This document shows, in pieces, positions 48,475 through 59,884 of a stretch of 64,000 nt of DNA. Numbering within the stretch: the stretch's first letter is position 1; every line of letters begins with the position of its first letter. The translations under genes and the position numbers were made by a program. Source of the DNA: Mactra quadrangularis (Eukaryota > Mollusca > Bivalvia > Venerida > Mactridae); NCBI GenBank assembly GCA_025267735.1, contig CM046308.1:33035267-33099266 (forward strand). The letters are read 5' to 3'. The notes beneath the pieces were generated by a model, which saw nothing but the letters and a program-made list of their open reading frames with translations, was not told the DNA's origin and did not search any database.

Positions 48475-51400
48475 TTTGTGATAGCATAGATTATAATGTC
48501 CTTGGATTGTATGAAGTATACCTGTGCATACACATCACACGACCACATGTACATAAACAACTAAAATTACATTCACAAACGACAAAAAATACTATACAAG
48601 AAATTAGAACAGCGTAGGCGAACAAACATAATCATCAGCAGAAATTTTGGTGACCTATAAAAGGAGCGTCCCTAATGTAGGCACAATATTTCGCATGTAT
48701 GTATTATTTATATATTTTAATTTTCTCAATGAAATTGGCGACCAATTTTTATTTACTTACGTAAAATACCGGAACTGGTATTTAGACCTTACCCGCAAGA
48801 AATCTTCCTGGCTCCGTTTGACTTTCTAATTACAATTACTGATTTAATGACAAAAGACGCTTCCAAACCTTGCGGTTGGTGTATATGTACATAAGAAAGT
48901 GAAAATAGGTTTGATAAATAGATGAACAATGGGGAAAGTTTGAATAGTTAATGAAACAGTAAACAAACTTTATATACTGTATATATTATATTATGATCAA
49001 CGTGTACAGTCAATTAGTAACAAAATTACGGCGTCAGTGTTTAAATAATGACTAACGTCAACAGACCGGGGGTGGGTACGGATTATATAAGTAAATACAT
49101 CTCTAACATTTTTTACTAGTAAGTATGTTTTGTATTGAATTGGTATACATATTCATGAAGGAATGAATCATGTAGCGTCTTATAGTTATTGATAAAATTT
49201 ATATAGCTTGTTCAAATTGACCTAATAACAGTGATTTAAATTTTCAATATCATTAATAGCGTGTCTTCATTTACCTGTGAAAAATGAGTACTATTTCCAT
49301 ATCACTTAATAATTGTTCATATTAATCTCAGATAATGAATTCAATTTAAGTATTTAGTAGCATGTTCACATTGGTAAGAGAAAAATAACACGATTTCGAT
49401 CTGCTTTGGAGCTACATGTAGTAATTGCGCCACATCATCATCGCTAAGAATGAATAAAACTTGAGTTTGTTTGAATAGTTATTTAGAGGTTAATGCAGGA
49501 CAAAGGAGGGTCTGATGGCAATTAGGGACTTTAGCCAGATATTTCCCCTTGTATACTCTTCAAATAGGTAGGTCCAATTAGTTGGATTACTCGGATTTAC
49601 CCTTACCTTTCAATGTCAATTTGCCAAAATTAATCTTAAATAACGTTTTAGTAAATCATTTAATTTGTTATTAATTGAAGCTAAGTATTTTTATGATAAA
49701 GAACTATCTAAATTTCACCACTTCTGGTAATATCTTTATTAACAAGAAAGATATTAAATGAAATATTTTGTTATCCTTACATAGGACTTCAATGATAAAA
49801 TCCGAGGATTCCAACTGTAAGGACCTATTTACCAATCGGATTGCTTCAGATTTTATCAGGGAAAGATAACTAACTAAAGTTCCTAATTAGCGACCCGCTA
49901 ACATCAATAATGCTTCTAGAGATTCAGCTCGAGATCATGATTAATTGAATGCTTGTAAGCATTTAAAGTACACACTAAAGTCTACACTCTTACAAAGATG
50001 TAAAAAAAAATCAAATTTTCGATTTGAAATTATAATATACCAAACTATGTATAATCATTGAATATATACAAATATAAATTTAAAGCTAAATCGATTAATA
50101 AAAGTTACGTACTTGTTACACTGGATTATCAATGAAGCATTATGAAGCGTATCGAGACGACAACGCTACCGATTTACATATATTAGTAAATATATTAGAG
50201 CCACGTGCGCGCTTTTGTAACTTATTGAAAGTTCAACGTTTGATGACTGAAGTTAAACGATTCTTAACAATAAACTAAGAGAAATTTGGCATTGAAATAA
50301 GTCAATCAGAACTAAATTATCGTGTATGCATATATTTATAATAGAAACCGAAGTGATTATTAAAATTGGCTCGTGCGATGAATAAGAATTCAGATGATTC
50401 GTTGGTTGAGATCAATCAAGACTTAGAATGTACGTATATACATATTAAAATATCAAAATGTAAGTATGCATAAACAGTAATGCATTAAGGAATTTTAAAT
50501 TCCATTCATAAAATGTGTATTTAATTCAAATTCATCAACAGGTGTTGACTGATCATGCGCGTCAACTATTTAATACATTTGGCAACAAAATATATACAGT
50601 ATTTATAATGTTAAATTCAATTTTATAAAGTGAAAGGTTAGAATTTGCACTGATAAGATTGTTAAGGAAACCTTCAACTGAAGAAAAGATGATGATGGAT
50701 AAATCAATTAACTGTCATAATTGCCCACTCTCGCGCGCACGAGAGAGCGCGTGATCATAGACACAAATCGAATGCTGTTCATTCGTGGAGTCGCGGTGAT
50801 TGTAAGAATTATCATTTTCTTTATATTACAACTAATCCTACGGACAGTAAGGCATTAATAAATGGTAATGTTTTGCTCATATGTACCGCGATTAAAACAC
50901 TTCTATATAAATTATGTGAAGAAATTTAAAAACTCTAGGGGTAGAGGGTCGCTCGCCTTCACTCTCCGTCAGAAAATTCTCTGCTTTTCCAAAACGATAT
51001 CCGTACGAATACCTACAATGTTTGGACAAGGATCATCGTTCTTGTAGGGTATGTTAATATCAATTTGATTTAGGCTTAACAGCACGGGGATCATTCACAG
51101 ACATTCGTTAACTGCTTTTGATCTTTGCTCCGATAGAAATAAACTAATTAGGAATCAGTATTATATTATAGTAAGAAACGTGAGTAATTTAGACAAAATG
51201 TTGGGTTCTAACTTCGGTTATATGAATACAGGCATAAAATGATCTCCAAACGAGATTTTTTAATTAAAATATTAATTGAATTTGAATATTCAGCAAAAAG
51301 AATTCATTAAGCATAACTAGTTATCTATGTTTCATTCATCATTAACACAATTCTTTTTAATGATCATGTTAGAGTACATGGGTTCAATGTCTGTCTTTGT

Positions 51401-52384
51401 GAATCTGAATAAATGCGCTATTGGAAATGTCAAGTTAAACATCATGACCACCTTGGTTATTGTCAAAATATGCCACTTTTGACAATTTAAGTCCTGATTG
51501 CTTAACTTTGAGAAGAAAAGGGCTCCTATATTAAGCCCTTTCCGCTCTTTAGATCATCGGTTTTGATAGTCCAAATAGTGAAACTTCACTTTATAAAAAT
51601 GTGTAAGCATTGCGTACCAATTGATTTCGAACGTTCAAGATTTAAGTCTCTATAAGCAACAATCTGACTTAAACACGTGAATGGGTCAGCACTAAACAAA
51701 TCTACATCCTGTCTTCTCTTCCATGCAGTTTAAGTCTAGAATAGACACATTTCAAATTTTACATTACTTAAGATGCCCTACGTTCTGGAATTACGAAAAA
51801 ACGCATTTTCTAAATATGAAGGAAATCGTCGATTGAATTTAACAGACATTTGTTCTGGTTTCAAAACATTGATACAATGAAACGAATGTTCACTTACATC
51901 TTCCGGAATTGACTAAATTGCGTAAAACGTCAATTTATTAATATTTTGTCATACATCAAGTGCTTGTGCACTTATAGTACTATGTAGGTCAAATAAACGT
52001 CATCCATTGACAAAACTATATAGCGTATATAATGTCGTCTGACTTGATTCCAAGGCAATATTTATCGCAGTCATAATTACAACAGACAGTATGATTATAT
52101 TCTGCTGACTAATACCCTTATTTACATACGTAAAAAAGATGTTACAATAAAACGGTGTTCTGTAATAATACCACTTCGTGAGAAATGCCAAGTTTCGTAT
52201 CAAAATGGATGTCACAATACAAAACAGTTCATTTGAAGATTTCTATAGACGTCGTTATAAATTATGAGTGTATATGATTCATGCTGGGTAGGAACTAGGA
52301 AGGAATCATTTATCACAGCTAGTTTTTCAGGAAATATTTGTGAGTCAATTAGTAACCCTTAGAGCTAAGGAGTAGCAATGAGAG
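48475..52384. other. Intergenic DNA
   Basis: AT-rich, with no gene, tRNA or complete transposon that I could support. A small G+C-rich palindrome-like word (CGCGCGCACGAGAGAGCGCG) lies near 50733. Confidence 0.45.
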
Positions 52385-52494
52385 TGATGACGTCATCAAA
52401 ATAGATTTTAAATGCTTCTATTATATCTTTGTCATTCTGATAGAATATTTTCATGAGGAAAAATCAAATTCAGCAGATAATGATGACGTCATCA
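52385..52494. promoter_or_regulatory. Paired 14-bp bZIP/CRE palindromes
   Basis: TGATGACGTCATCA occurs at 52385-52398 and again at 52481-52494, 96 bp start to start, in different flanking sequence. Each is a full CRE (TGACGTCA) extended to a 14-bp palindrome as favoured by ATF/Jun-type dimers. An enhancer role is inferred; no adjacent gene is visible. Confidence 0.4.
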
Positions 52495-54632
52495 GTTTAA
52501 GTACTTAGCATTTCTTAAATTATAAAAATGTAGTAGGTAGAAGAGCACAGTTTAGTTTCCGTTCATTTAACTTTGTGAGACCATGTTGTCTGTGATAACA
52601 TTGTTGGCACTCTATGAGTTTCCATCGAAATTGTAATTGTGCTTGTGGAATGGTTAACATAAAATTATTGAAGTATTAAAACGAACTCAACAGAACACTA
52701 TTTATTTCATTTAGACGTAAAAGTTCTGAATTATTTGGAGAATAAAAAATCGATAATAATAATACCCCAAATCATACGATTCAAGTGCTACTCCTAATTG
52801 ATTAACAGCACTAAAAGCATTCTATGAAATTAAATACATGATGCCATGCAAGAACGAGTGGCAGTGGCAATGGTGCGACTGAGACGGATTTAGTTGTTTT
52901 TTTCATGACTTCTGGAAACATTCACTTGAAGATCAATATGATTGTAAAAATGATGAGCTCAACACTTTTCTAAAACCAGTTGAGGACACCTTAACCCAAC
53001 TACAATGTATAAAATCTCAAACCCAGTTTTTGTGTGGTATAAAAGATTTAACACCTTAATGTTTAAAGTTGCATTAAATATTTGTTCATAGGTAACACTT
53101 CGTATATAAACAAACGTCACACGAATATTGTAAACATTGTTATATAACTAGGATTATAGAAACACGGTCCTGTCCAGATTTTATGGTAAAATATCACGTA
53201 ATAGTTTATTTACTTTCAAGGTTAATTTCATTTACCACACAAAAGTGATGCATTTTATTTAACAGAAGGATTGAGCTAAGTATAGTTGTATACATGTATG
53301 ACTGGCACTACAATGCCGCTTAAAAGTTGAAACTTGAGACATTGACGGATGTCTCTGGTAAAAATCAGAACCGCACCGAACAGAAAAATACTTGATATTT
53401 TCGCATTTTGAAAGATAGTACACAGATTATTATCTACTTATATTAAAGAAGTAAGACAGTTGTTCAAGTATGGTATATGCATTTAGTAAGCCAAGATGCA
53501 ACAAAAAAAAAACCAAGCCCTTAGAAATACGAGTACAATGTAATAAGTTTCTTAAATTCTCAAATTCAATAATTGTGACAGTGACTAAATAATCGTCAAA
53601 CAATCACAACTTTGCACTAATCAAGGTTGTCTTCAGAGAGGAACTATGTTGTGTTCTGAAGCTTCAATCAAAATGATTACAACATTTCCTATCTAATGGG
53701 AGTCAAATTATGTTACCTTGCCCCTCTCAAATAGACAAACTAGAAGAACTACTAATATAATGTAAAACGGGTATTTGAGAGAGTGTTGTTGATGAAAACA
53801 CTACATGGAATAAAAAGATCTTGTCCTGAACTTCAGTTCACGGACGAAGCAATAACACTGTATAAACTAAGTACAGTTGTAAATGCTTAATACCTTGCAC
53901 CTAACGTTAACAAGGTAATCAACGAATCTTTGATTGTTTTGGAATGGTTCCATTTTTTACAAGAAGTAAAATTATTTATTTGGCACACTAGTTGATCAGT
54001 GTGTTACAAAAAATGAGGTCAACCAGCGAAAACCCTTTCTTTGAACCTCAGCTAGAATATTAAGATTTATTAGCCGACTTCATACTGTTGATAATGGTTT
54101 GTCAGTTCTTCATTTCTACGAGAGTTTGATTATTATGAAATGTTCGGAACTTTCACATTATTCATCAGAATATATCTAATCGGTGTTTATTTTAATGCTT
54201 CTAATGTATTATGTTTAATTTATGTAACTAAATCACCGAAGTACTTTGTTAATTATTGTTTCAAATGGTTAAAAAATCTAATGAAATTACTTCCTTCTTT
54301 ACAGCCTCCTTTGAAGCCTCTGGGCAACAATCAATGTTAGTTTCTATGCTTTATGTGCTTAAATATCTAAAGAATTAAGCATTAATTGAGTAACAGTGGA
54401 ATCAGATTTTACATATTATCAAGATTTTGCAATTTGCATTAGCTTGATTGTGAAACAAAACCAAGATGAGTAAATATACATGTAGTTTATTCAAGAAAGG
54501 TAGATGTATTTTACATTGTGTTTACCTTTACACAAATATGTTTCAAAGACATTATTTCATCAGACATCCTTGCACTACCTCGGCCTGCATTCAGCTGATT
54601 TGTGTGGATGTTAAAAACCGCGGCGCACTGTA
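52495..54632. other. Intergenic DNA
   Basis: No supported gene or repeat. Confidence 0.5.
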
Positions 54633-54690
54633 TTGTTTGTTTGTTTGGGTTTTACGGTGCACCAACACAAAAAGGTCATATCGCGCCGAA
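54633..54690 (-). mobile_element. Solo SINE/LINE tail with (CAAA)n end
   Basis: CGGTGC (54655-54660) and GCGCCG (54683-54688) pair with one T-G wobble around ACCAACACAAAAAGGTCATATC. On the minus strand the stem-loop is followed by AAAACCCAAACAAACAAACAA, a microsatellite-like 3' end typical of non-LTR elements. No SINE body is attached, so the copy is strongly 5'-truncated. Confidence 0.65.
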
Positions 54691-55439
54691 AACATTTGAT
54701 GATACTATTAATTGCGGCGTACTGTATTTTGATCGAAAACTGCTCCCCTCATGGTAATAAACAATATAGAAGCAGAGTTAAATGGATTGTTCATAGAAAG
54801 TGGAGTGCCCAGGCATCTTCAATGAAGTACGTATCTAGAAACAAGACTTGGACATCAATGAAAATGAAGCCATAGTACAAACAGACAAATTAACGTTTTT
54901 CCGCCATAAAAAAACTTGCAGAGAAAGAATAATGTCCAAGAAATAAAGATTTATAACTGCTATCAGACTCAAGTTTGTTAAGATATACACGTATACCACG
55001 TGTTTATAGTAATTACTGACATTTATATTTTAGTAAATACATTCAGAACGTACGAACCAAGCAGACATTTATTGACAAATGCTTGTAGATAATCACGTGG
55101 TCAGTCAGCGCATGCGTACAGACGTCGATACAAATTATAAATGATTAGCTTTTATTTCTTTTTTGTTCAAGCGTGAGTGATACATGAAGAAAACAACTTG
55201 ACTCATATTCACGCAAACTCGTTTTTTTTCTCCAAGACTATGATGTTTGATAGTGAAACCATTTATCGTACATTTTTATTACCTATTGTTGGCTAGCAGT
55301 CAGTTGAGGGTGTATTTTTTATGATAATTTACTATACGATGATGGAAAGTCTTTTCGCCAAGTTTAAGTTCTTATGTTTTGTGTGTTGCACTGTTGATGA
55401 CGGCCACTGATTAGTTTAAAATTTGTTGTTGATTTTTAA
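54691..55439. other. Intergenic DNA
   Basis: Nothing supported. Confidence 0.5.
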
Positions 55440-55575
55440 CATGTTTAACAGTTAATAACGGCGACAGGCTTATCTAGCATTCCAGTGCTATTATTTACCA
55501 GCGTTTGCTTACCCGTTCTCGCAGAGTTGACATTTTCTCTCTATATAAGGAAGAAAATTATCACAAACAATGTGT
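55440..55575 (-). mobile_element. SINE family A, decayed fragment
   Basis: ACGGCGACAGGCTTATCTAGCATTCCAGTGC...TTACCAGCGTTTGCTTACCC...AAGGAAGAAAATTATC follows the tail and body of the 21111-21374 SINE with many changes. Head not found. Confidence 0.5.
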
Positions 55576-56253
55576 TAACGAAGGAGCACATGCTATTGAG
55601 CAAATGTATCGATTTTCACTTATAAATGATCACACAGGGAACTTAATTCTTCAAATAGACCTACCGTCACAATAAAAAAAACTAAATATAGCGTGAAACC
55701 TGTTATTTTGACCACTCATACACATGTACTAAATAGAATGATCTGTTTTATAAGAACTTCATAAGAACTTGCGTACTCTGAAATTGTTCCATAATATCTA
55801 TATACATGTATTATGAGTTTTCTCCATAAAGTATCGAGAAGACGACAGCGATTAATGTACAAAAAACCCAATACTTATTTGTAATATTGATTAATATTAG
55901 CTCAGTAAAACATACATCAAAGTATAATAATTATAATGCAAGGAATTAACATTTGGTAAAACTTAATAGCCTACATGCAAACACCTTTGTACTTATACGA
56001 GAATGAGTATTTAAAAACTTCGAAAAAACTGTACTTCGAGTAAAAGAGCAACATCAGCAAAAATCATAATCACAATTACTTCCTCTTATATCAAAATTAT
56101 ATTTTTCTGATGCCTCAAGAAAAACAACAAGGTAACTAGAATTTTAACTGTATTTAAATTTTACTCCTTAACAAAATACGTTCAGTCAGTTGCGGCGGAA
56201 GTAACAGTACACTAATAGTACATTTCAAATAATCTTTGTTGCCAACACCAAAC

Positions 56254-56433
56254 ATGAAAATATGCGTGAAGATTTACACCCTGTCTGCACTTTTATTATG
56301 CTTATCAATAACGACCTTAATTGTACGTATGACTGGCACAAGATTTGTTTGTAAGATCGCCAAGAGGTGCAGCGATTACATAGAAGGTTATCATTGTAAC
56401 ATTCTTAAGCAATATGATGTGTGTATGCTTTGA
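56254..56433 (+). CDS. Candidate small secreted four-cysteine peptide
   Basis: A 59-codon frame starts at an ATG with A at -3. Residues 1-24 are a signal-peptide-like stretch (short basic start, then a long Leu/Ile/Thr/Ser core). The remainder, about 35 residues, is basic and has four cysteines spaced C-x5-C-x8-C-x8-C. A TATA-like TATTTAAA lies about 100 bp upstream (about 56151) and AATAAA is at 56466-56471, 33 bases past the stop. It lies tail-to-tail with the GH76 gene on the other strand. Such layout fits a toxin-, defensin- or neuropeptide-like secreted peptide, but I recognise no family, and a chance ORF is possible. Confidence 0.35.
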   Translation: MKICVKIYTLSALLLCLSITTLIVRMTGTRFVCKIAKRCSDYIEGYHCNILKQYDVCML

Positions 56434-56465
56434 TCAAGCAATTATACAGTAACTGTATGCTTTGT

Positions 56466-56471
56466 AATAAA
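56466..56471 (+). terminator. AATAAA after the candidate small peptide
   Basis: Canonical polyadenylation signal 33 bases downstream of the stop of the 56254-56433 frame. Its position supports that frame, but AATAAA is common in AT-rich DNA. Confidence 0.35.
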
Positions 56472-56520
56472 ATACACATTGAAGAAGAATGTCATTCAAA
56501 AAATCAATTAAGTTGTTTGT

Positions 56521-56560
56521 GTGTTATGTTTGGTTTGACGGCACATCAACACCGAAAGCA
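56521..56560 (-). mobile_element. Degenerate SINE/LINE tail
   Basis: GTTTGGTTTGACGGCACATCAACACCGAAAGC resembles the tail stem-loop at 58159-58208 but the closing strand has decayed. Confidence 0.35.
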
Positions 56561-56888
56561 ATCAACGATGCCAATTCCATCAAGAAATAACTCACAAATG
56601 GACATGTCTCATATTTATTGTATACTTAGAGAAACATCGAATGGATACTAGTAAAGTAATATGTACGTGATACAATGATGGAGATACAAACAACAGTTTG
56701 TCCCAATCGCAATAATTCCTCGCTTACCCGTAAAACATAATGCAATTAGACATGCTAAAACTCTAATGCACCACAGTTAAATATTTGGACTTCGGTTAAA
56801 ACAAGGTTTACAAACTTAAGTCCCAAAACGAGCTATAGTAAATGTCCTTTAAGCATAAAATGTACTAGAAGTTGAATAATGTGCATGT

Positions 56889-58890
56889 TTATCCATCACA
56901 TATTCCAGTGGTTTTATTACAATGTTGAGATGACTCACAGCATGTGTATGAAGTATATGGACTGTACTCACAACAATCCTCACCCTGGGGACATGGCTTA
57001 CTACCACAAGTAAGGGATTGGGGAGGAGGATATGGTGGATCAAAGTTACAATACTTCCCACTACATACTGTGTCTGGTTTTATAGCAGCAATAAAGAGTT
57101 CCAAAACTGATGTTTGCTGCATTGGGGCTCCATATGTAAAAGGTCCCCTCCAGTCGGGAGAAAATACTGGCCCCGATTTGTTAAAATATGGCGGACCGTC
57201 CTTGTACGAAATATTGCATTTAGTAATAGGATCAAGATCACAAAGATTGTACTTTAAATTGGAATTAATTTGTAATTCCAGCCAACTTTGAAGGTAATCT
57301 CTTCGGACAGGATCAATGAGTACATCCATGAGGTATCGTACATTTCGAACAAATAAACCTTTAAACATTAGAGCATCATCATCACAGTTAGGTTCACAAT
57401 ATTCATAGAAAATTCCATCTGCATTACTAGAATGTTCAATTTTACCTACAGCGACCTTGAATGCAAGGTCAAGTATAAGAGGATCAGGAGTAATTTTATA
57501 CACTTCCACCAAACCACCCACCATTACTCCGCTGTTATACGTAGGTCCATAAATATCAGATACCGTACAATCAGCATTTAGACTGTCTGACACAAGGTAA
57601 GTTGTCTCATTGATTAAACTATTGTTCATAATAAACATATATATCATATTCATTTGTTCAAAATATTGTTTCTGATTTGTTAAACGATATAACCTGGCAG
57701 ATAACTGCAGCATCTGAACGTTAGTGATTGTCTGTTTAGAGGCATACGTATAATCAAACCACATTCCCCCACCACAAGTCCCATTCTTGTCCCAGCCATT
57801 CTGCCATATCCAGTTGTACACATCTTGTGCATCACTAAGGAACGTATCTGTGTTGTCTATCACCTCATGTACTCTAGCAAAGGACAAACCAAACCAAGCC
57901 ATATCATCATAGGACGGTGATGGTCCATATGCTTCTAGTAGACTGTACAACTCACGATCACCACCGAGGATTGGTGTCATGTATCGTGTATGAGTATTAT
58001 TGGTGTAGTGTATGAAATTGGTCAAAGTTTCTAGCACAGCACCATTCTGCCAAAATCCATCATAACCATTCCATATCTGTATAAATAAACACCCAGGTAA
58101 TAATTTTGTTGCATTTGAATGTAAGAAGAAATCTGTGATTAAAACGCCTATTATTGATTTGGTTTGTTTCGGTTTTACGGCGCACCAACACAGAAAGGCC
58201 ATATCGCGCGCCTATTATTGATAAGTTAGTTGATGAATATTCATCTCTAGGATAAATACACAGACTATGGAAAAACAATGTCAGGTCAAGAAATTATTTT
58301 GAAGATATTAATGTAGGAGGCTTTATTAAGTTGAATAAATAAAACACCATATAAAGTCAGCCCAGCAAAGGTGATGAGTGCTATGGTGGTCAATTTCCTC
58401 CACTAGCTTCTCCCATCTTGTTTTGCGGCATACAACATTTCCCCCTCCTACTATTCATATATCAGTGTATCCCTACTTGTTTTACTGAATAATGGGACGC
58501 ACATTACGACAGTTATAAGCAAACATGAAATACTAAAATATGACGATGAGCTGCTTTATTTTAAAATTTAATAATTCAAAATATACACATATCTTACACT
58601 TTCAAAAACTATGTTTCCTAACGTCTTCTGATTGCAAATTTTAAATATTGCAAATTGATTATTAAAACCAGTCTTACCTCATAACTAAAGAGTCCAGCTA
58701 TTGGTGATGGAAAGAAGTTAGCTTGATGAGCAAATTGTACTTTACAAGCCCAATATGCTGCACTATCATTTCCATACATTTCCATTGTACATGCTTCATT
58801 GACATCAACACTGTGTAATACAGACGTACATAATATCACCATGGTAACCAGTAATATAAACCAACAACTTATTGTCTTCATTAGCTCCAT
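56889..58890 (-). CDS. Secreted GH76 alpha-1,6-mannanase-like enzyme, left paralogue
   Basis: Two exons, 58890-58678 (71 codons) and 58076-56889 (395 codons plus stop), give 466 residues. Donor GAG-GTAAG and acceptor ACAG are good, and the intron (58077-58677, 601 bp) is phase 0. The ATG at 58890 matches the paralogue. A signal peptide fills about residues 8-28. Family 76 hallmarks: W-N-G-Y-D-G-F-W-Q-N-G (73-83), the catalytic pair in S-Y-D-D-M-A-W-F (D128, D129), C-G-G-G-M-W-F (172-178), T-Y-N-S-G-V-M-V-G-G-L, F-K-G-L-F-V-R. Several N-x-S/T sites. The last 60 residues hold 10 cysteines with two CC pairs, granulin- or WAP-like. Expected to cleave alpha-1,6-mannan outside the cell. A minus-strand AATAAA lies at 56614-56619. 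Confidence 0.93.
58159..58208 (-). mobile_element. 50-bp retro-insertion with 14-bp target duplication in the GH76 intron
   Basis: CGCCTATTATTGAT occurs at 58145-58158 and again, perfectly, at 58209-58222. Between them is the SINE/LINE tail: GGCGC (58179-58183) pairs with GCGCC (58208-58212) around ACCAACACAGAAAGGCCATATC, and on the minus strand it ends GTAAAACCGAAACAAACC. This is an extremely 5'-truncated copy. The closing stem strand uses bases of the target duplication. Confidence 0.8.
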
Positions 58891-59884
58891 CTTGTTTAAA
58901 ACCAAAGGATTTATAATGTATTAAACCTAATAAAACTATCCAATCTAAATGGAAAACAGTGTTTGACCTTCATTATTTTCAATGTACATGTATTTTTGTT
59001 ATAATTGTTATCATTATGATAATATGGTTAACACAAGATTTAAGGTTATCTTACTATATAATTATGTGATGATAATAATTCAACATCTTTATTAAAATTT
59101 TAGGTGAACATTATCTTGTTAGATATGTCCGTCCGTCTGTCAGTAAATTAGGTTTTATTGATATCGGTGTTAAAGTGTTACTCTGATACGGTCACAAAAA
59201 TGTCTCTATTGTTTTCGATAAACATATGAACAATTAATGACAACTCACAAAACTTATGTAAAATTACATAATTTTTAGTTCACAATTATGTTTGCCCCAG
59301 TTTCTAATTTTTACATCTCTTTCCTAGTCGTTCAACTCTTCTGGTAGAAAGGAACAAACAAACTCGTGAAACTTTACTTTGTTTGATTTAATATAGAGGA
59401 CTATAAAGCAAGTAAAAGAAGTACGAAAATATCTAAACAATACTTTTGAACGTTTTAATTACATAACTCTTTATTAACGACTCATATATGAACAATTATA
59501 GGAAAACACAATTTGATTTCCAGTAAATTTGTGAATTAAGATTGTCATGTAAAGTGGTCCCGGGATGCGCAAGCGAAGTAGTCAATCTTTCTAACACAAA
59601 GAGTCACAAACTATAATATTAACCACTCGATCTAGCAGACATGTCCATCTTTGATAATAACATAAAGTTATGAGAACTCCGACTGTAAACATTGTCTGCA
59701 CTCAGACATCTGTCCAGATATTTTCCTTATGATAATTCAATGCATTATGAATCACATTAAAGCCAATAGTACTATTAGTAATTCTGGATTTGAATAAGAT
59801 AATGTAAGTATGGAGTGATCAAATTTGTTGATTAAAACACTTTTAAAAGTTACAACGAAAAAATAAGCAATCAAAGGTGATTGA
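58891..59884. other. Spacer between the GH76 paralogues
   Basis: About 1 kb, the presumed promoter of the left gene and 3' flank of the right gene. A TATAAAT on the minus strand at about 58909-58915 is only about 20 nt from the start codon, so it may not be the TATA box. A minus-strand AATAAA at about 59470 could end the right gene. Confidence 0.5.

Noticed and set aside
56944..57291. 115-codon plus-strand frame
   Set aside because: Antisense to the conserved catalytic exon of the left GH76 gene.
58077..58202. N-terminal extension of the left GH76 frame
   Set aside because: The frame simply reads into the intron; the acceptor at 58077-58078 and the paralogue's structure show that the exon starts at 58076.
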